Assembly (NCBI GenBank): GCA_001586195.1
Contig: CP014609.1
Location: 2,516,001-2,580,000, forward strand
DNA length: 64,000 nucleotides
Origin: Solibacillus silvestris
GTDB taxonomy: Bacteria; Bacillota; Bacilli; Bacillales_A; Planococcaceae
Direction: 5' to 3'
The position numbers and the translations under genes are program-made. The notes under the pieces were generated by a model, which ran no database searches, was not told the origin of the DNA, and worked only from the letters and a program-made list of their open reading frames with translations. Positions within the stretch are counted from its first letter, which is position 1. Each line of letters starts with the position of its first letter. Below, piece after piece: positions 56,154 to 64,000 of this stretch.

Positions 56154-59100
56154 TTAGCCTCCAAATTGCTCAAACAGCTCTTCTTCTGTAATATATACAT
56201 CTCTCGGTTTGCTTCCTTTTGGTTCTGAAACATAACCATGTCGCTCTAACATATCGATTAATCTAGCTGCTCGATTATAGCCAATATGATAACGGCGTTG
56301 TAAAAGTGATGTCGATGCTGAGCCTTGTTCAAACACAAATCGGCATGCCTCTTCAAACAACTCATCTTGTTCCTCTATTGTTTCTGAGCGTTTTAATAAT
56401 TCTTCCTGTTTAAAAATATATTGTGGCTCTCCTTGTTCACGTACATACTCGATAATTTCTTCGATTTCGTCATCTGTAACAAATGTACCTTGAATACGGG
56501 TTGGAGCCGACATTCCATTTCCTAAATATAGCATATCTCCGCGACCAAGCAATCGTTCTGCGCCCTGCGAATCCAATATTGTACGAGAGTCGATTTGCGA
56601 TGATACAGAAAAGGCGATACGCGTTGGAATATTTGATTTTATCAGGCCTGTAATAACATCTACAGAAGGGCGCTGTGTAGCAACAATCAAATGAATTCCT
56701 GCAGCACGGGCTTTTTGCGTAATTCGCACAATGCTATCTTCCACATCTTGTGGAGACATCATCATTAAATCTGCCAACTCATCGATGACAATCAATAAGT
56801 ATGGTAGCTTCTGTGCATACATACCATTTGCATCACACATTTTATTATATGCTTCTATTTTACGTGCACCGCTGTGCATAAATAACTCATAACGTCTTTC
56901 CATTTCTTCTACTGCCCACTTTAATGCTGCAGTAGCCGCTTTAACATCTGTAATAACAGGGCTGACTAAATGCGGAATATGGTTAAATGGTGCCAGTTCC
57001 ACCATTTTCGGGTCAATCAGCATTAGCTTTAATTCATTCGGATTTGCTTTGTAAAGCAGGCTGACTAAAATCGAGTTAATACATACCGATTTACCCGATC
57101 CTGTCGCTCCGGCAATTAAACCATGCGGCATTTTCCGTAAGTCGATTGTGACAGGCTTCCCTGTTAAGTCCAAGCCCAGTGCCGCCTCTAATGGAGAATC
57201 AGAATCTTTAAACGATGCTGATTCTGTCACTTCAGAAAGACGGACCGAACGCGAAATCCGGTTTGGAATTTCAATACCGATTGAACGTTTCCCCGGAATT
57301 GGCGCATCAATACGAATATCCTTTGCAGCCAAGGCCAATTTAATATCATCCATTAAATTGCGGACTTTACTTACTTTCGTTCCGTGCCCTACCGTAATTT
57401 CGAATTGCGTAACAGCAGGTCCTTGTACGATCGATTCAATTTGTGCCTGAACCTGGAAATGCGATAGTGCTTCCACTAAATTTTCGCCTTGCTCATCCAT
57501 CCAGTCACGGTCTTCTACCATTTCCTCCGGTGGTACTAAATATTCAAGAGGTGGTTTTACATAAGGTATTCTTTTAACTGGAGGTGCTTCTATTAAAGTT
57601 TCCGCTTCATCCACTGCCAATTCTTGTGAAGTAGATTCTTTTATGTCTGACGTTTCTTCAACAATCGGATCTTCCTCTTCATTAACTAAAGGAAGTACGG
57701 TCACTTCTTGAATTTCGGGTACTCCTTGAATATCCAATGTTTCTGGAACTTCTTCCACTATCGCTTCCGTAGTTGCAGCAACTTCTAAAAGTTCATCTTC
57801 TTGTGCCGGTACAACGGATTCACGTTCCAGCAATCCAATTGATGTAGAAGTAGAATTCCTCATCGTTCCCTCTTCAAGCTGACTGTTTGGTTCATGCTTT
57901 ACGACTTGCTCGTTAAAAGTAATGACTTGATCATTTTCATGTGCTTCCCGTGCATCATTCTGAGTTGTTTGAGTATCTTGATAAAAAGTTTCCACTTCAA
58001 CATCGTTTTCATGTTGCACAAAATTTTCTCGTTCAGTAAAAGCTTCATTTGGCTCTTCAAACGTATTTACACATTCTTCTCGCTTAACTTCGTCTTCTTT
58101 ATTTTTTTTACTTTGTAGACTTAGTTGCTGCTCGACAAATTGCTTTGTCATTAATTTTTGCTTATCTGACTTCAGCATTACCACATTAAAAGGAACACGG
58201 CTTCTTGTGCTGATCGGCTGTACTATGTCCGTTTCTTCCTTATTTTGCTCAATGATAGTCGCTTCCTCAGATGGTGGCATTTGCTCTACATTCAATTGAC
58301 CAATGTGAATCGTCGAGTTTTCAATCGTCACATGCTTCACTTGAACATCATTGATTGTTTCTGCAACAGGTGTGTCACCTTTTACAGTATCTTCCTGTTC
58401 ATTTCCTATGTCAGTCACTGCTTCGTTCTGTTGCTCAAGTATCGTTTCTTCCATTGGTTGTTGGTCTACCTCAGCTGGTTCATCCTTTTCGACTAAAACC
58501 ACTTCTTCATGCTCAAGTTCAGGTTCTGTTTCTGATTCAACTGGTTCTGTTTGTGGAATCTCAACTGCTAAAGAAGACTCGTGTATTAAATGTTCCTGCT
58601 GCTCTATTACGGTCTGTTGATCTTCATCTGGTGATGGTACAGCAACTGGTTCGTCCAAATGTTCTGGCGTTTCATTCTGCACAGGTTCAATTATTGATGA
58701 ATGTTGCTGTTCCTTATTTTTAAGCTTTTCTTCCTGCTGTTTTTCGATTAATGTTTCAATCGATGACGGCTTTTTAAATCCGTGTACAGGCGACGGAACA
58801 TCGGTAGGAATAAAACGTTTCCTAATTTCGATCGGTTTTAGAATTTGTTTGTTTTCCATTCTCTCCGCGCGTACAGGCTTATTATGGCGTATTGCTTCCC
58901 GCTCTTCCTTTAAATTCGGCAAGCGACGAACAGGATCTCTTGTGTGCACAACATTTGTTTGACCTTTCCCTTTACGGCGGCGTTCCAGTAAATCTCGTAT
59001 ACCAGATACTTCGACATCATATACTTCCTGTACTGTATGCTTTTGCAAATAATTTGGTAATGTCAATTTTTCCTTGTCATCATCATAAAATCGCGTCGTT

Positions 59101-59327
59101 TGTCTCTGCTCATTTTCTTGATTCGCTGTTTCCTCATAATCATCTTCTATTAAAGGGAATCGGAATGCTTTTTTCGGTGCTTCTTTTTCTTCCTGATAAT
59201 TTTGCTGTGCCTCAGTTTGTTTTGATTGGTTTATATCGTCCATTTGGGAATACTCTTCATAATCATCATATTCTTCATCTGGATCCATTTTAAATAGTTT
59301 ATTAAATTTATTTTTAATCCAACTCAT
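56154..59327 (-). CDS. sftA: SftA/YtpT-type FtsK-family DNA translocase
   Basis: SftA pumps chromosomal DNA out of the closing septum. The 1057-residue product has no membrane helix, unlike FtsK or SpoIIIE, and that absence marks SftA. An N-terminal basic/acidic part (about 1-200) is followed by a long acidic Glu/Gln/Val-rich linker to about residue 590. The motor has Walker A GATGSGKSVCINS near 740, LIVIDELADLM near 836 and RPSVDVITGLIKSNIPTRI. The end is a winged helix (LLQRRYHIGYNRAARLIDML). B. subtilis SftA has about 950 residues, so the linker is longer here. GTGG-type ribosome site is weak. Confidence 0.92.
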   Translation of the reverse strand: MSWIKNKFNKLFKMDPDEEYDDYEEYSQMDDINQSKQTEAQQNYQEEKEAPKKAFRFPLIEDDYEETANQENEQRQTTRFYDDDKEKLTLPNYLQKHTVQEVYDVEVSGIRDLLERRRKGKGQTNVVHTRDPVRRLPNLKEEREAIRHNKPVRAERMENKQILKPIEIRKRFIPTDVPSPVHGFKKPSSIETLIEKQQEEKLKNKEQQHSSIIEPVQNETPEHLDEPVAVPSPDEDQQTVIEQQEHLIHESSLAVEIPQTEPVESETEPELEHEEVVLVEKDEPAEVDQQPMEETILEQQNEAVTDIGNEQEDTVKGDTPVAETINDVQVKHVTIENSTIHIGQLNVEQMPPSEEATIIEQNKEETDIVQPISTRSRVPFNVVMLKSDKQKLMTKQFVEQQLSLQSKKNKEDEVKREECVNTFEEPNEAFTERENFVQHENDVEVETFYQDTQTTQNDAREAHENDQVITFNEQVVKHEPNSQLEEGTMRNSTSTSIGLLERESVVPAQEDELLEVAATTEAIVEEVPETLDIQGVPEIQEVTVLPLVNEEEDPIVEETSDIKESTSQELAVDEAETLIEAPPVKRIPYVKPPLEYLVPPEEMVEDRDWMDEQGENLVEALSHFQVQAQIESIVQGPAVTQFEITVGHGTKVSKVRNLMDDIKLALAAKDIRIDAPIPGKRSIGIEIPNRISRSVRLSEVTESASFKDSDSPLEAALGLDLTGKPVTIDLRKMPHGLIAGATGSGKSVCINSILVSLLYKANPNELKLMLIDPKMVELAPFNHIPHLVSPVITDVKAATAALKWAVEEMERRYELFMHSGARKIEAYNKMCDANGMYAQKLPYLLIVIDELADLMMMSPQDVEDSIVRITQKARAAGIHLIVATQRPSVDVITGLIKSNIPTRIAFSVSSQIDSRTILDSQGAERLLGRGDMLYLGNGMSAPTRIQGTFVTDDEIEEIIEYVREQGEPQYIFKQEELLKRSETIEEQDELFEEACRFVFEQGSASTSLLQRRYHIGYNRAARLIDMLERHGYVSEPKGSKPRDVYITEEELFEQFGG

Positions 59328-59490
59328 AATTAACCACTTCTTTCCTTAAAAACATTGCCGTACAAATTCCACTATTTGAGACGGTCTTTATTTCTTATAT
59401 TAAATACAGTATATAAATAATATACACCTCAAAAGCATATCATATTTGCCGGGTAAATGCGCTTTGTCGCTGATATTTTTAAGGATAAAA

Positions 59491-59531
59491 AAAAGTTAGT
59501 ATGAGAGACTCAGCTCAACATACTAACTTTT
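59491..59531 (-). terminator. Intrinsic terminator after ytpR
   Basis: AAAAGTTAGTATG pairs perfectly with CATACTAACTTTT, and a T run follows on the minus strand. Confidence 0.88.
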
Positions 59532-59539
59532 CGTACTAA

Positions 59540-60154
59540 TTAACGAGTTGAAACCTCAAATGGGCTTCCTACTTCTGCAGAATCATCCAGTACTAAAATA
59601 CCTTTTACTTCCGGTGCGCCTGGAATTGCCAGTTCACGTGCAGAGCAAAGCATACCGAATGAATCTTCACCACGTAAGTTTCCTTCTTTGATCAACAAAC
59701 CAGAAGGCATCACAGCACCAACTTTTGCGACAACTACTTTTTGACCTGCATCTACATTCGGTGCGCCACATACGATTTGTAATGTTTCATCCCCAACGTT
59801 CACTTTACAAACACTTAGTTTATCTGCATTTGGATGCTTTTCTTTTGATTCAACATAGCCGACTACAAATTTTGGAGAAAAATCTACTTCTAAAGAAATT
59901 TCTGCGCCATTTGCTTGTAAAGCCGCTTCTAATTTATCTACAAGTTCCGGTGTTACTTCTACATTCCCTGCAACATCCAGTTCTACGTATTTGCTTGCAT
60001 TAAAAAGGTTGAATGCTTTCACTTCACCAGTTGTTTCTTCTTTTAGGATGGCTACATCGCCAGCGCGATCCATCGCTGTTTTTACGATTGGCTCCATTGC
60101 TAATTGAACTAGTAGGACATCTCCTACATGTGCTTTGTTGTAAGCTACTTTCAT
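59540..60154 (-). CDS. ytpR: YtpR, tRNA-binding domain protein
   Basis: The 204 residues consist of a small N-terminal domain and an OB-fold tRNA-binding domain (about 95-200), with [39 protein letters not shown] and [13 protein letters not shown]. It resembles the N-terminal part of the beta subunit of phenylalanyl-tRNA synthetase. The role is unknown. Its ATG overlaps the ytpQ stop by four bases, and AAGGAG lies about ten bases before it. It is the last gene of its operon. Confidence 0.93.
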   Translation of the reverse strand: MKVAYNKAHVGDVLLVQLAMEPIVKTAMDRAGDVAILKEETTGEVKAFNLFNASKYVELDVAGNVEVTPELVDKLEAALQANGAEISLEVDFSPKFVVGYVESKEKHPNADKLSVCKVNVGDETLQIVCGAPNVDAGQKVVVAKVGAVMPSGLLIKEGNLRGEDSFGMLCSARELAIPGAPEVKGILVLDDSAEVGSPFEVSTR

Positions 60155-60966
60155 TTTTCTTCTTGCTCCTTTTTTACTTTGTTTTTCGCTAAAATAAATA
60201 TCGGTTCTAAATGACCGTTTTCATATACAAATGACAAGCTCGTAATCGGAACCGCGCCAACTGTAAAGAAATGCATCGTCATCTGCGCTAATACATCATA
60301 CCCTACTTCATTCCGAATATCACCAATAATTAATACATCCTGGTGTGGGACAGATACCGTCATTTCGCCTTCAATTTGGCTTTCCATTTCCTTTAAAAAG
60401 CTTTCATTTAGTATTCGGCTTGCATCATAGCCGTCATTCTGATTTAAAAAGTAATAAATATTGCCTGAAACTTCATCCCGTTTTACAGAAGTCGGCAATT
60501 TTTTTACAGAAAAACGGGCTGCTTCGCGTATATGCTCTTCTGTTACGTTTAATTTCGGCAACATTGATTCATCAATTAAACGATAAGTTGTGCCTAGATC
60601 GAGTGCATAATAAATACGTGTTTCCGCCGTATGGTCTGTCATGACAAATGCATGTCCATCATTTGACTTTTTAGGGAAGGACGTTGAGCGGATGATCGGA
60701 TAAACAGAAGCAAGTCCGCCAAAGCCCTTTTCTTCTTCCCGTTGCATCGCTAAAAACGTTTGCTCAATTGTATAAATCACTTCATCAATTGCCTGCTGTT
60801 TTTTCGTTTCGTACTTCGTTAAAATTTCGGGTAAAGAGATATCCATCCCTCGTCCGATTTTTTTATGTTCAAGACGTAATTTATCATGCTTTTCATCGAA
60901 TGTGAATGTAAAGTTTGCCTCACCTAATTTAGTCTTCAGTTCAGCTACTAACTGTTTCGATTCCAT
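60151..60966 (-). CDS. ytpQ: YtpQ, DUF1444 protein
   Basis: The 271 residues match YtpQ (DUF1444): [19 protein letters not shown] near the start, and [35 protein letters not shown] near 95-130. There is no signal or membrane helix. The role is not known, but close linkage to ytpR is conserved. GGAG lies eight bases before the ATG. The lipoprotein gene upstream ends at its own hairpin, so ytpQR start their own transcript. Confidence 0.9.
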   Translation of the reverse strand: MESKQLVAELKTKLGEANFTFTFDEKHDKLRLEHKKIGRGMDISLPEILTKYETKKQQAIDEVIYTIEQTFLAMQREEEKGFGGLASVYPIIRSTSFPKKSNDGHAFVMTDHTAETRIYYALDLGTTYRLIDESMLPKLNVTEEHIREAARFSVKKLPTSVKRDEVSGNIYYFLNQNDGYDASRILNESFLKEMESQIEGEMTVSVPHQDVLIIGDIRNEVGYDVLAQMTMHFFTVGAVPITSLSFVYENGHLEPIFILAKNKVKKEQEEK

Positions 60967-60991
60967 TCAACCACTCCTTTATCTAATCAAA

Positions 60992-61015
60992 AACGGCTCA
61001 CAAATGTGAACCGTT
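60992..61015 (-). terminator. Intrinsic terminator after lipoprotein gene
   Basis: AACGG-TCACA pairs with TGTGA-CCGTT around two bases with one internal mismatch, and a T run follows on the minus strand. Confidence 0.75.
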
Positions 61016-61085
61016 CCATTTACTTCTTCTATTGTAACAAAAAAGCCATGTGATTACTTTACTCAATGCTTGTACAATGCTTCAA

Positions 61086-61604
61086 CTAATCAATCACTTT
61101 CACTGTTTTTACAATTTCCATCATTTCCTGAATTTTATCGTCAATCTTCTTATCCACGGAAATAGTCGACAGCTTTACGCCGCCTAAATTAACAATCAGC
61201 TCATATTTTTCTTCAGGAAATTTTGTGACAGCAGAAAATCCGAATTGGCCAGCCGCATCGAAAGTTTTCTCTTCAACGATTTCATTTTTATTTTCCTGCT
61301 TTAATAGATCATACTGTAACTGACTGTCTTCCGGTTCGTTTTGATTGACGAATAGTATATAGGAATCTTTACCGTTCAGAATCGTATAATTCAATTCATC
61401 GATTCCTTTTTCAATACTATATCCATTTGGTAAGTATAACTCTATATGTCCAATCGTTTTGTTTGCTTTATTCGGTTCGCTGCTAAATATTGTTTCAGCA
61501 TTTTCCATCCCTGCTTGTGCCTGTTCTTCGACTGTTTGACTACATGCTGATAATATAACAACAAGTGAAGTAAGCAAAAACGCATGTATCCATTTACGAC
61601 TCAT
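61086..61604 (-). CDS. Lipoprotein of unknown function
   Basis: The 172 residues start with a lipoprotein signal, MSRKWIHAFLLTSLVVILSAC, with the lipobox LSAC and Cys21 as the lipid anchor. The mature part is acidic and begins SQTVEEQAQAG; later blocks are IELYLPNGYSIEKGID and KYELIVNLGGVKLSTISV. I do not recognise a characterised family. In B. subtilis the thioredoxin-like ytpP occupies the corresponding site upstream of ytpQ, and it is absent here. GAGAGGG lies before the ATG. It should sit on the outer face of the membrane. Confidence 0.8.
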   Translation of the reverse strand: MSRKWIHAFLLTSLVVILSACSQTVEEQAQAGMENAETIFSSEPNKANKTIGHIELYLPNGYSIEKGIDELNYTILNGKDSYILFVNQNEPEDSQLQYDLLKQENKNEIVEEKTFDAAGQFGFSAVTKFPEEKYELIVNLGGVKLSTISVDKKIDDKIQEMMEIVKTVKVID

Positions 61605-61675
61605 TGTTTTCCCTCTCTTTCAAACGTTCAATCGTATCATAATTATTTTTCAAGCCGTAATGCAACAAATGTGCT

Positions 61676-62212
61676 CTATATCTGGTCCTTTTGATCTTTA
61701 TTCATTTTAAACAGTATTTGGCCAACTAATAACTTAACAATGTGTTCAAACATTTCTTTTCGGTCAATCAGATTATTTGAAAAAATACCCACTGCCCCTT
61801 GATGATGACGAATATTTTCGCTATTTGTATAGACGTCCATCACTGGTCCAAGTTCCTTTCCCATACGAAGCTCCTGTGCAATTTCTTCAGGTAAGGCAAA
61901 TTGTGCTCCTGAGCTGGCAATGACTGTGCCATCCTTTAAAACAGCCGCCCCCCAATTACAGCAATACATTGTTCCTTCAATTTCATCGACGCCGCCTTCA
62001 AGTCCAAATGTTATATCAGCATTTGTCAGCATCATCGTATGACGTGCACGATTGATTGCACCCTGTCTTGTTTCTTCATTTGAGAATGGTTGAATCGACA
62101 CATCAGAAGGTACATCCATATTTTCTATTGCCGCTTCCGGGAAATACTGTTTAACAATTACTTCAACGGCACCTAATTTTGCTTTATTTTTCGATCCGAC
62201 TGCTACTTTCAT
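61676..62212 (-). CDS. DUF84/YjjX-family NTPase
   Basis: The 178-residue product starts MKVAVGSKNKAKLGAVE, the N-terminal strand and SKNK loop of the YjjX/ITPase-like fold. DITFGLEGGVDE near residue 71 carries the family's acidic residues. Such proteins hydrolyse non-canonical purine triphosphates such as XTP and ITP. The ATG at 62212 has GGAG nine bases upstream; the open frame runs 67 codons further, past the ytoP terminator, and cannot be coding. The last 15 residues are charged. Confidence 0.85.
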   Translation of the reverse strand: MKVAVGSKNKAKLGAVEVIVKQYFPEAAIENMDVPSDVSIQPFSNEETRQGAINRARHTMMLTNADITFGLEGGVDEIEGTMYCCNWGAAVLKDGTVIASSGAQFALPEEIAQELRMGKELGPVMDVYTNSENIRHHQGAVGIFSNNLIDRKEMFEHIVKLLVGQILFKMNKDQKDQI

Positions 62213-62317
62213 TATTTCATCTCCAAGCTGTTCATTTTTTAAACGGTCTATACCAATAAAAACTGGTTTACCGATTTTTATGTAAGTCACGTTAAACCTA
62301 TTTCCGCAACTAAAAAA

Positions 62318-62344
62318 CAAGAATGCGATAAGTTCGCATCCTTG
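62318..62344 (-). terminator. Intrinsic terminator after ytoP
   Basis: CAAG-ATGCGA pairs with TCGCAT-CTTG, followed on the minus strand by TTTTTTAG. It supports the shorter start of the DUF84 gene. Confidence 0.85.
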
Positions 62345-62369
62345 TATTATAATATAATATTGACTTTTT

Positions 62370-63446
62370 TTATACGTTTGCGCGAATAGATTCGATTGTA
62401 GAACGGTCTGCACTTTGGATTAATTTAACTAGCAGTTCTTTCGCCGCTGCATAGTCATCTACATGAATAATCGAAGCAGAAGTGTGAATATATCGTGAGC
62501 AAACCCCGATTACTGCCGATGGAATTCCGTCATTTTGTGTGTGCACACGTCCTGCATCTGTACCACCTTGAGAAACGAAATATTGGTATGGAATATTGTT
62601 TGATTCTGCTGTGTCCAGCACAAATTCACGCATACCTCGGTGTGTAACCATTGAACGGTCCAGGATTCGGAGTAATGTCCCTTTACCTAGTTGACCAAAT
62701 TCATTTTTATCACCCGATGTATCGTTCGCCGGGGAAGCATCCAATGCAAAAAACAGATCAGGCTTAATCATATTCGATGAAACCGCTGCTCCACGTAAAC
62801 CGACCTCTTCCATAACATTTGCTCCGGAATAAATATGGCTCTTCACTTCCTGACCATGAATCTCTTTTAAAAGTTCAATCGCTAATCCACAGCCGTAACG
62901 GTTATCCCAAGCTTTCGCCATAATTTTTTTCGGGTTGGCCATCGGTGTGAAAGGACATACCGGAATAATGGATTGACCTGGTCGTACACCTAAATTCAAC
63001 GCATCTTCTTTTGAATCCGCTCCGATATCGATCAGCATATTTTTTATATCCATCGGTTTAGAACGTTCCGCATCTGTCAGTAAGTGTGGCGGAATTGACG
63101 CAATAACACCCGGAATTTCACGATCTTTCGTATAAACTGTAACGCGTTGTGCCAGCATTACCTGGTTCCACCAGCCGCCAAGTGTTTGGAAACGGATCAT
63201 GCCGTTTTCAGTAATGGAAGTAACCATAAACGCGACTTCATCCATATGGCCAGCGACTAAAATTTTTGGCGCTTGTTCATCTTTAGCTTTACGCACGCCG
63301 AATACGCCGCCTAAATTATCCTGAATAACTTCATCAGAATATTTCGCTAATTCCGAGCGCATGAAATTTCGGACTGCACGTTCATTCCCTGGTGCACCAG
63401 GCAATTCTGTTAATGTTTTAAAAAGAGCAAGTGTATCTTGATTCAT
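62370..63446 (-). CDS. ytoP: M42-family aminopeptidase YtoP
   Basis: The 358-residue protein is a dizinc M42 glutamyl aminopeptidase/endoglucanase-type enzyme. Metal ligands are visible in [10 protein letters not shown] near 65, AWDNRYGCG near 180, [11 protein letters not shown] near 210, ALDASPAND near 235 and near the end [20 protein letters not shown] lies near the start. It would trim N-terminal residues from cytosolic peptides as a large oligomer. AGGTG lies before the ATG, and an extended -10 promoter just upstream. It diverges from ytzB. Confidence 0.94.
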   Translation of the reverse strand: MNQDTLALFKTLTELPGAPGNERAVRNFMRSELAKYSDEVIQDNLGGVFGVRKAKDEQAPKILVAGHMDEVAFMVTSITENGMIRFQTLGGWWNQVMLAQRVTVYTKDREIPGVIASIPPHLLTDAERSKPMDIKNMLIDIGADSKEDALNLGVRPGQSIIPVCPFTPMANPKKIMAKAWDNRYGCGLAIELLKEIHGQEVKSHIYSGANVMEEVGLRGAAVSSNMIKPDLFFALDASPANDTSGDKNEFGQLGKGTLLRILDRSMVTHRGMREFVLDTAESNNIPYQYFVSQGGTDAGRVHTQNDGIPSAVIGVCSRYIHTSASIIHVDDYAAAKELLVKLIQSADRSTIESIRANV

Positions 63447-63478
63447 TCTGCAACACCTCTAAATGTAGATTTACCTTC

Positions 63479-63487
63479 ATTATACCA
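63479..63487 (-). promoter_or_regulatory. Extended -10 promoter of ytoP
   Basis: On the minus strand TGG-TATAAT is a perfect extended -10, about 35 bp ahead of the ytoP start codon. Confidence 0.65.
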
Positions 63488-63592
63488 CAAATTGCAAGCA
63501 ATATTTCGACTTTCGAACCTTCTATTATTTTTACTCTATTTTCAGAATATGATAAAGTATAGGTAGTCACTATTTTGAGGAGGTATTTTGAA

Positions 63593-63907
63593 ATGAATTT
63601 AAAAGACTTTACAATAGGGGTTGTAACAGGGATAGCAGCAGCTGTCATTGTTAAAGAAATGAGCAATCGTGTCGCACCATTTGCGAATCCAGATCATATT
63701 TTAGCCAACATTAAAGATGAATTTAAAAAGCATGCACCAATTGATGGTTCTTGGATTTACATGAAAACTGAAAACTTCAGTAATGGCTTTACAGAAACAC
63801 CGGTCTACCGTGGAGGTATTTCTCGTACAATTAACGGCGAGCTTGAGAACTACGAGTTCGCAGCAGATGCCCGTTCCGGTGCCATTGTAGATATTAAACA
63901 AATATAA
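63593..63907 (+). CDS. ytzB: YtzB-like PepSY-type small protein
   Basis: The 104 residues begin MNLKDFTIGVVTGIAAAVIV, an N-terminal hydrophobic helix, and continue with a small domain with GSWIYMKTENFSNGFTETPV and ELENYEFAADARSGAIVDI. That last segment has the PepSY-like pattern seen in YtzB, which also neighbours ytoP in B. subtilis. It may be anchored in the membrane. The ATG at 63593 has AGGAGG nine bases upstream; a TTG at 63575 overlaps that signal. A terminator follows. Role not known. Confidence 0.82.
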   Translation: MNLKDFTIGVVTGIAAAVIVKEMSNRVAPFANPDHILANIKDEFKKHAPIDGSWIYMKTENFSNGFTETPVYRGGISRTINGELENYEFAADARSGAIVDIKQI

Positions 63908-63915
63908 TGTTAAGG

Positions 63916-63948
63916 ATGCGATGACGTGATTTTGTCATCGCATTTTTT
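63916..63948 (+). terminator. Intrinsic terminator after ytzB
   Basis: ATGCGATGAC pairs perfectly with GTCATCGCAT around eight bases, followed by six T residues. Confidence 0.9.
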
Positions 63949-64000
63949 CTGCTTTACATCAAAGTATTTTCTTTACCTTTAATCATTGTAAACACAAGTA

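Noticed and set aside
58355-58723. 122-codon antisense open frame inside sftA
   Set aside because: It mirrors the low-complexity linker of sftA on the opposite strand, has no ribosome site and reads as hydrophobic repeats; the sftA frame is clearly coding.
62213-62413. 67-codon N-terminal extension of the DUF84 gene
   Set aside because: The extension crosses the ytoP terminator and part of ytoP, and has no family sequence; the ATG at 62212 has a good ribosome site.

Overview
This window is a stretch of core chromosome from a low-GC, endospore-forming Firmicute, most likely a Planococcaceae member of the Solibacillus/Lysinibacillus type. That placement is inferred from protein flavour and gene order. 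The order broadly follows the Bacillus subtilis ytvI-pyk-pfkA-accAD-dnaE ... ytoI-ytkL ... tpx-yteJ-sppA-mbcS-ssp-thiI-nifZ-ezrA-hisJ-ytsP-ytrP-rpsD-tyrS-acsA-acuABC-ccpA-aroA-ytxHG-murC-sftA-ytpR-ytpQ-ytoP-ytzB region. Spore capacity is suggested by an alpha/beta-type SASP gene with a sigma-G-like promoter and by a YjcZ-type small protein. I see no rRNA, tRNA, CRISPR array, prophage or insertion sequence.

Layout. 0-7.4 kb: ytvI and fxsA (convergent), the glycolytic pair pfkA-pyk, then a GntR/FadR-like regulator heading an accD-accA operon, with a near-canonical FadR palindrome just upstream of the regulator. 7.4-14.1 kb: dnaE with nrnA, then ytpI, ytoI and ytkL. 14.2-19.9 kb: an M24 peptidase, a secreted protein of unknown function, ald, a universal stress protein, ytxK and tpx. 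20-31.5 kb: yteJ-sppA, mbcS, SASP, nifZ-thiI, ezrA, hisJ-ytsP and a GAF-GAF-GGDEF diguanylate cyclase. 31.7-39.6 kb: rpsD with a long leader, a short YjcZ-like gene, a Yip1 protein, a membrane-anchored PstS-like protein, tyrS with a T-box, and a class A penicillin-binding protein. 39.6-43.9 kb: the argCJBD operon. 44-50.9 kb: acsA divergent from acuABC, then ccpA and aroA. 51-64 kb: an FtsA-like ATPase with an unusual repeat tail, ytxG-ytxH, murC, sftA, ytpQ-ytpR, a lipoprotein, a DUF84 NTPase, ytoP and ytzB.

How genes work together. Pyk and PfkA make pyruvate, AccDA commits acetyl-CoA to fatty acids, AcsA with AcuA/AcuC controls acetate activation by acetylation, and CcpA lies next to that cluster. 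NifZ supplies sulfur to ThiI for 4-thiouridine. EzrA, SftA, MurC, the PBP and the FtsA-like protein give the region a cell-division and wall theme.

Most interesting items: the FtsA-like protein with tandem beta-grasp-like modules; the FadR-type operator before the accDA operon; a DnaE whose PHP motifs are lost and whose C-terminus is short; a dispersed intergenic repeat present twice in opposite orientation; a 41-bp perfect palindrome after ezrA; and a PstS-type domain fused to three membrane helices. I found no clearly new multi-gene system. Many start sites were moved from the longest open frame to the codon with the best ribosome binding site. All family assignments come from reading motifs, not from database searches.
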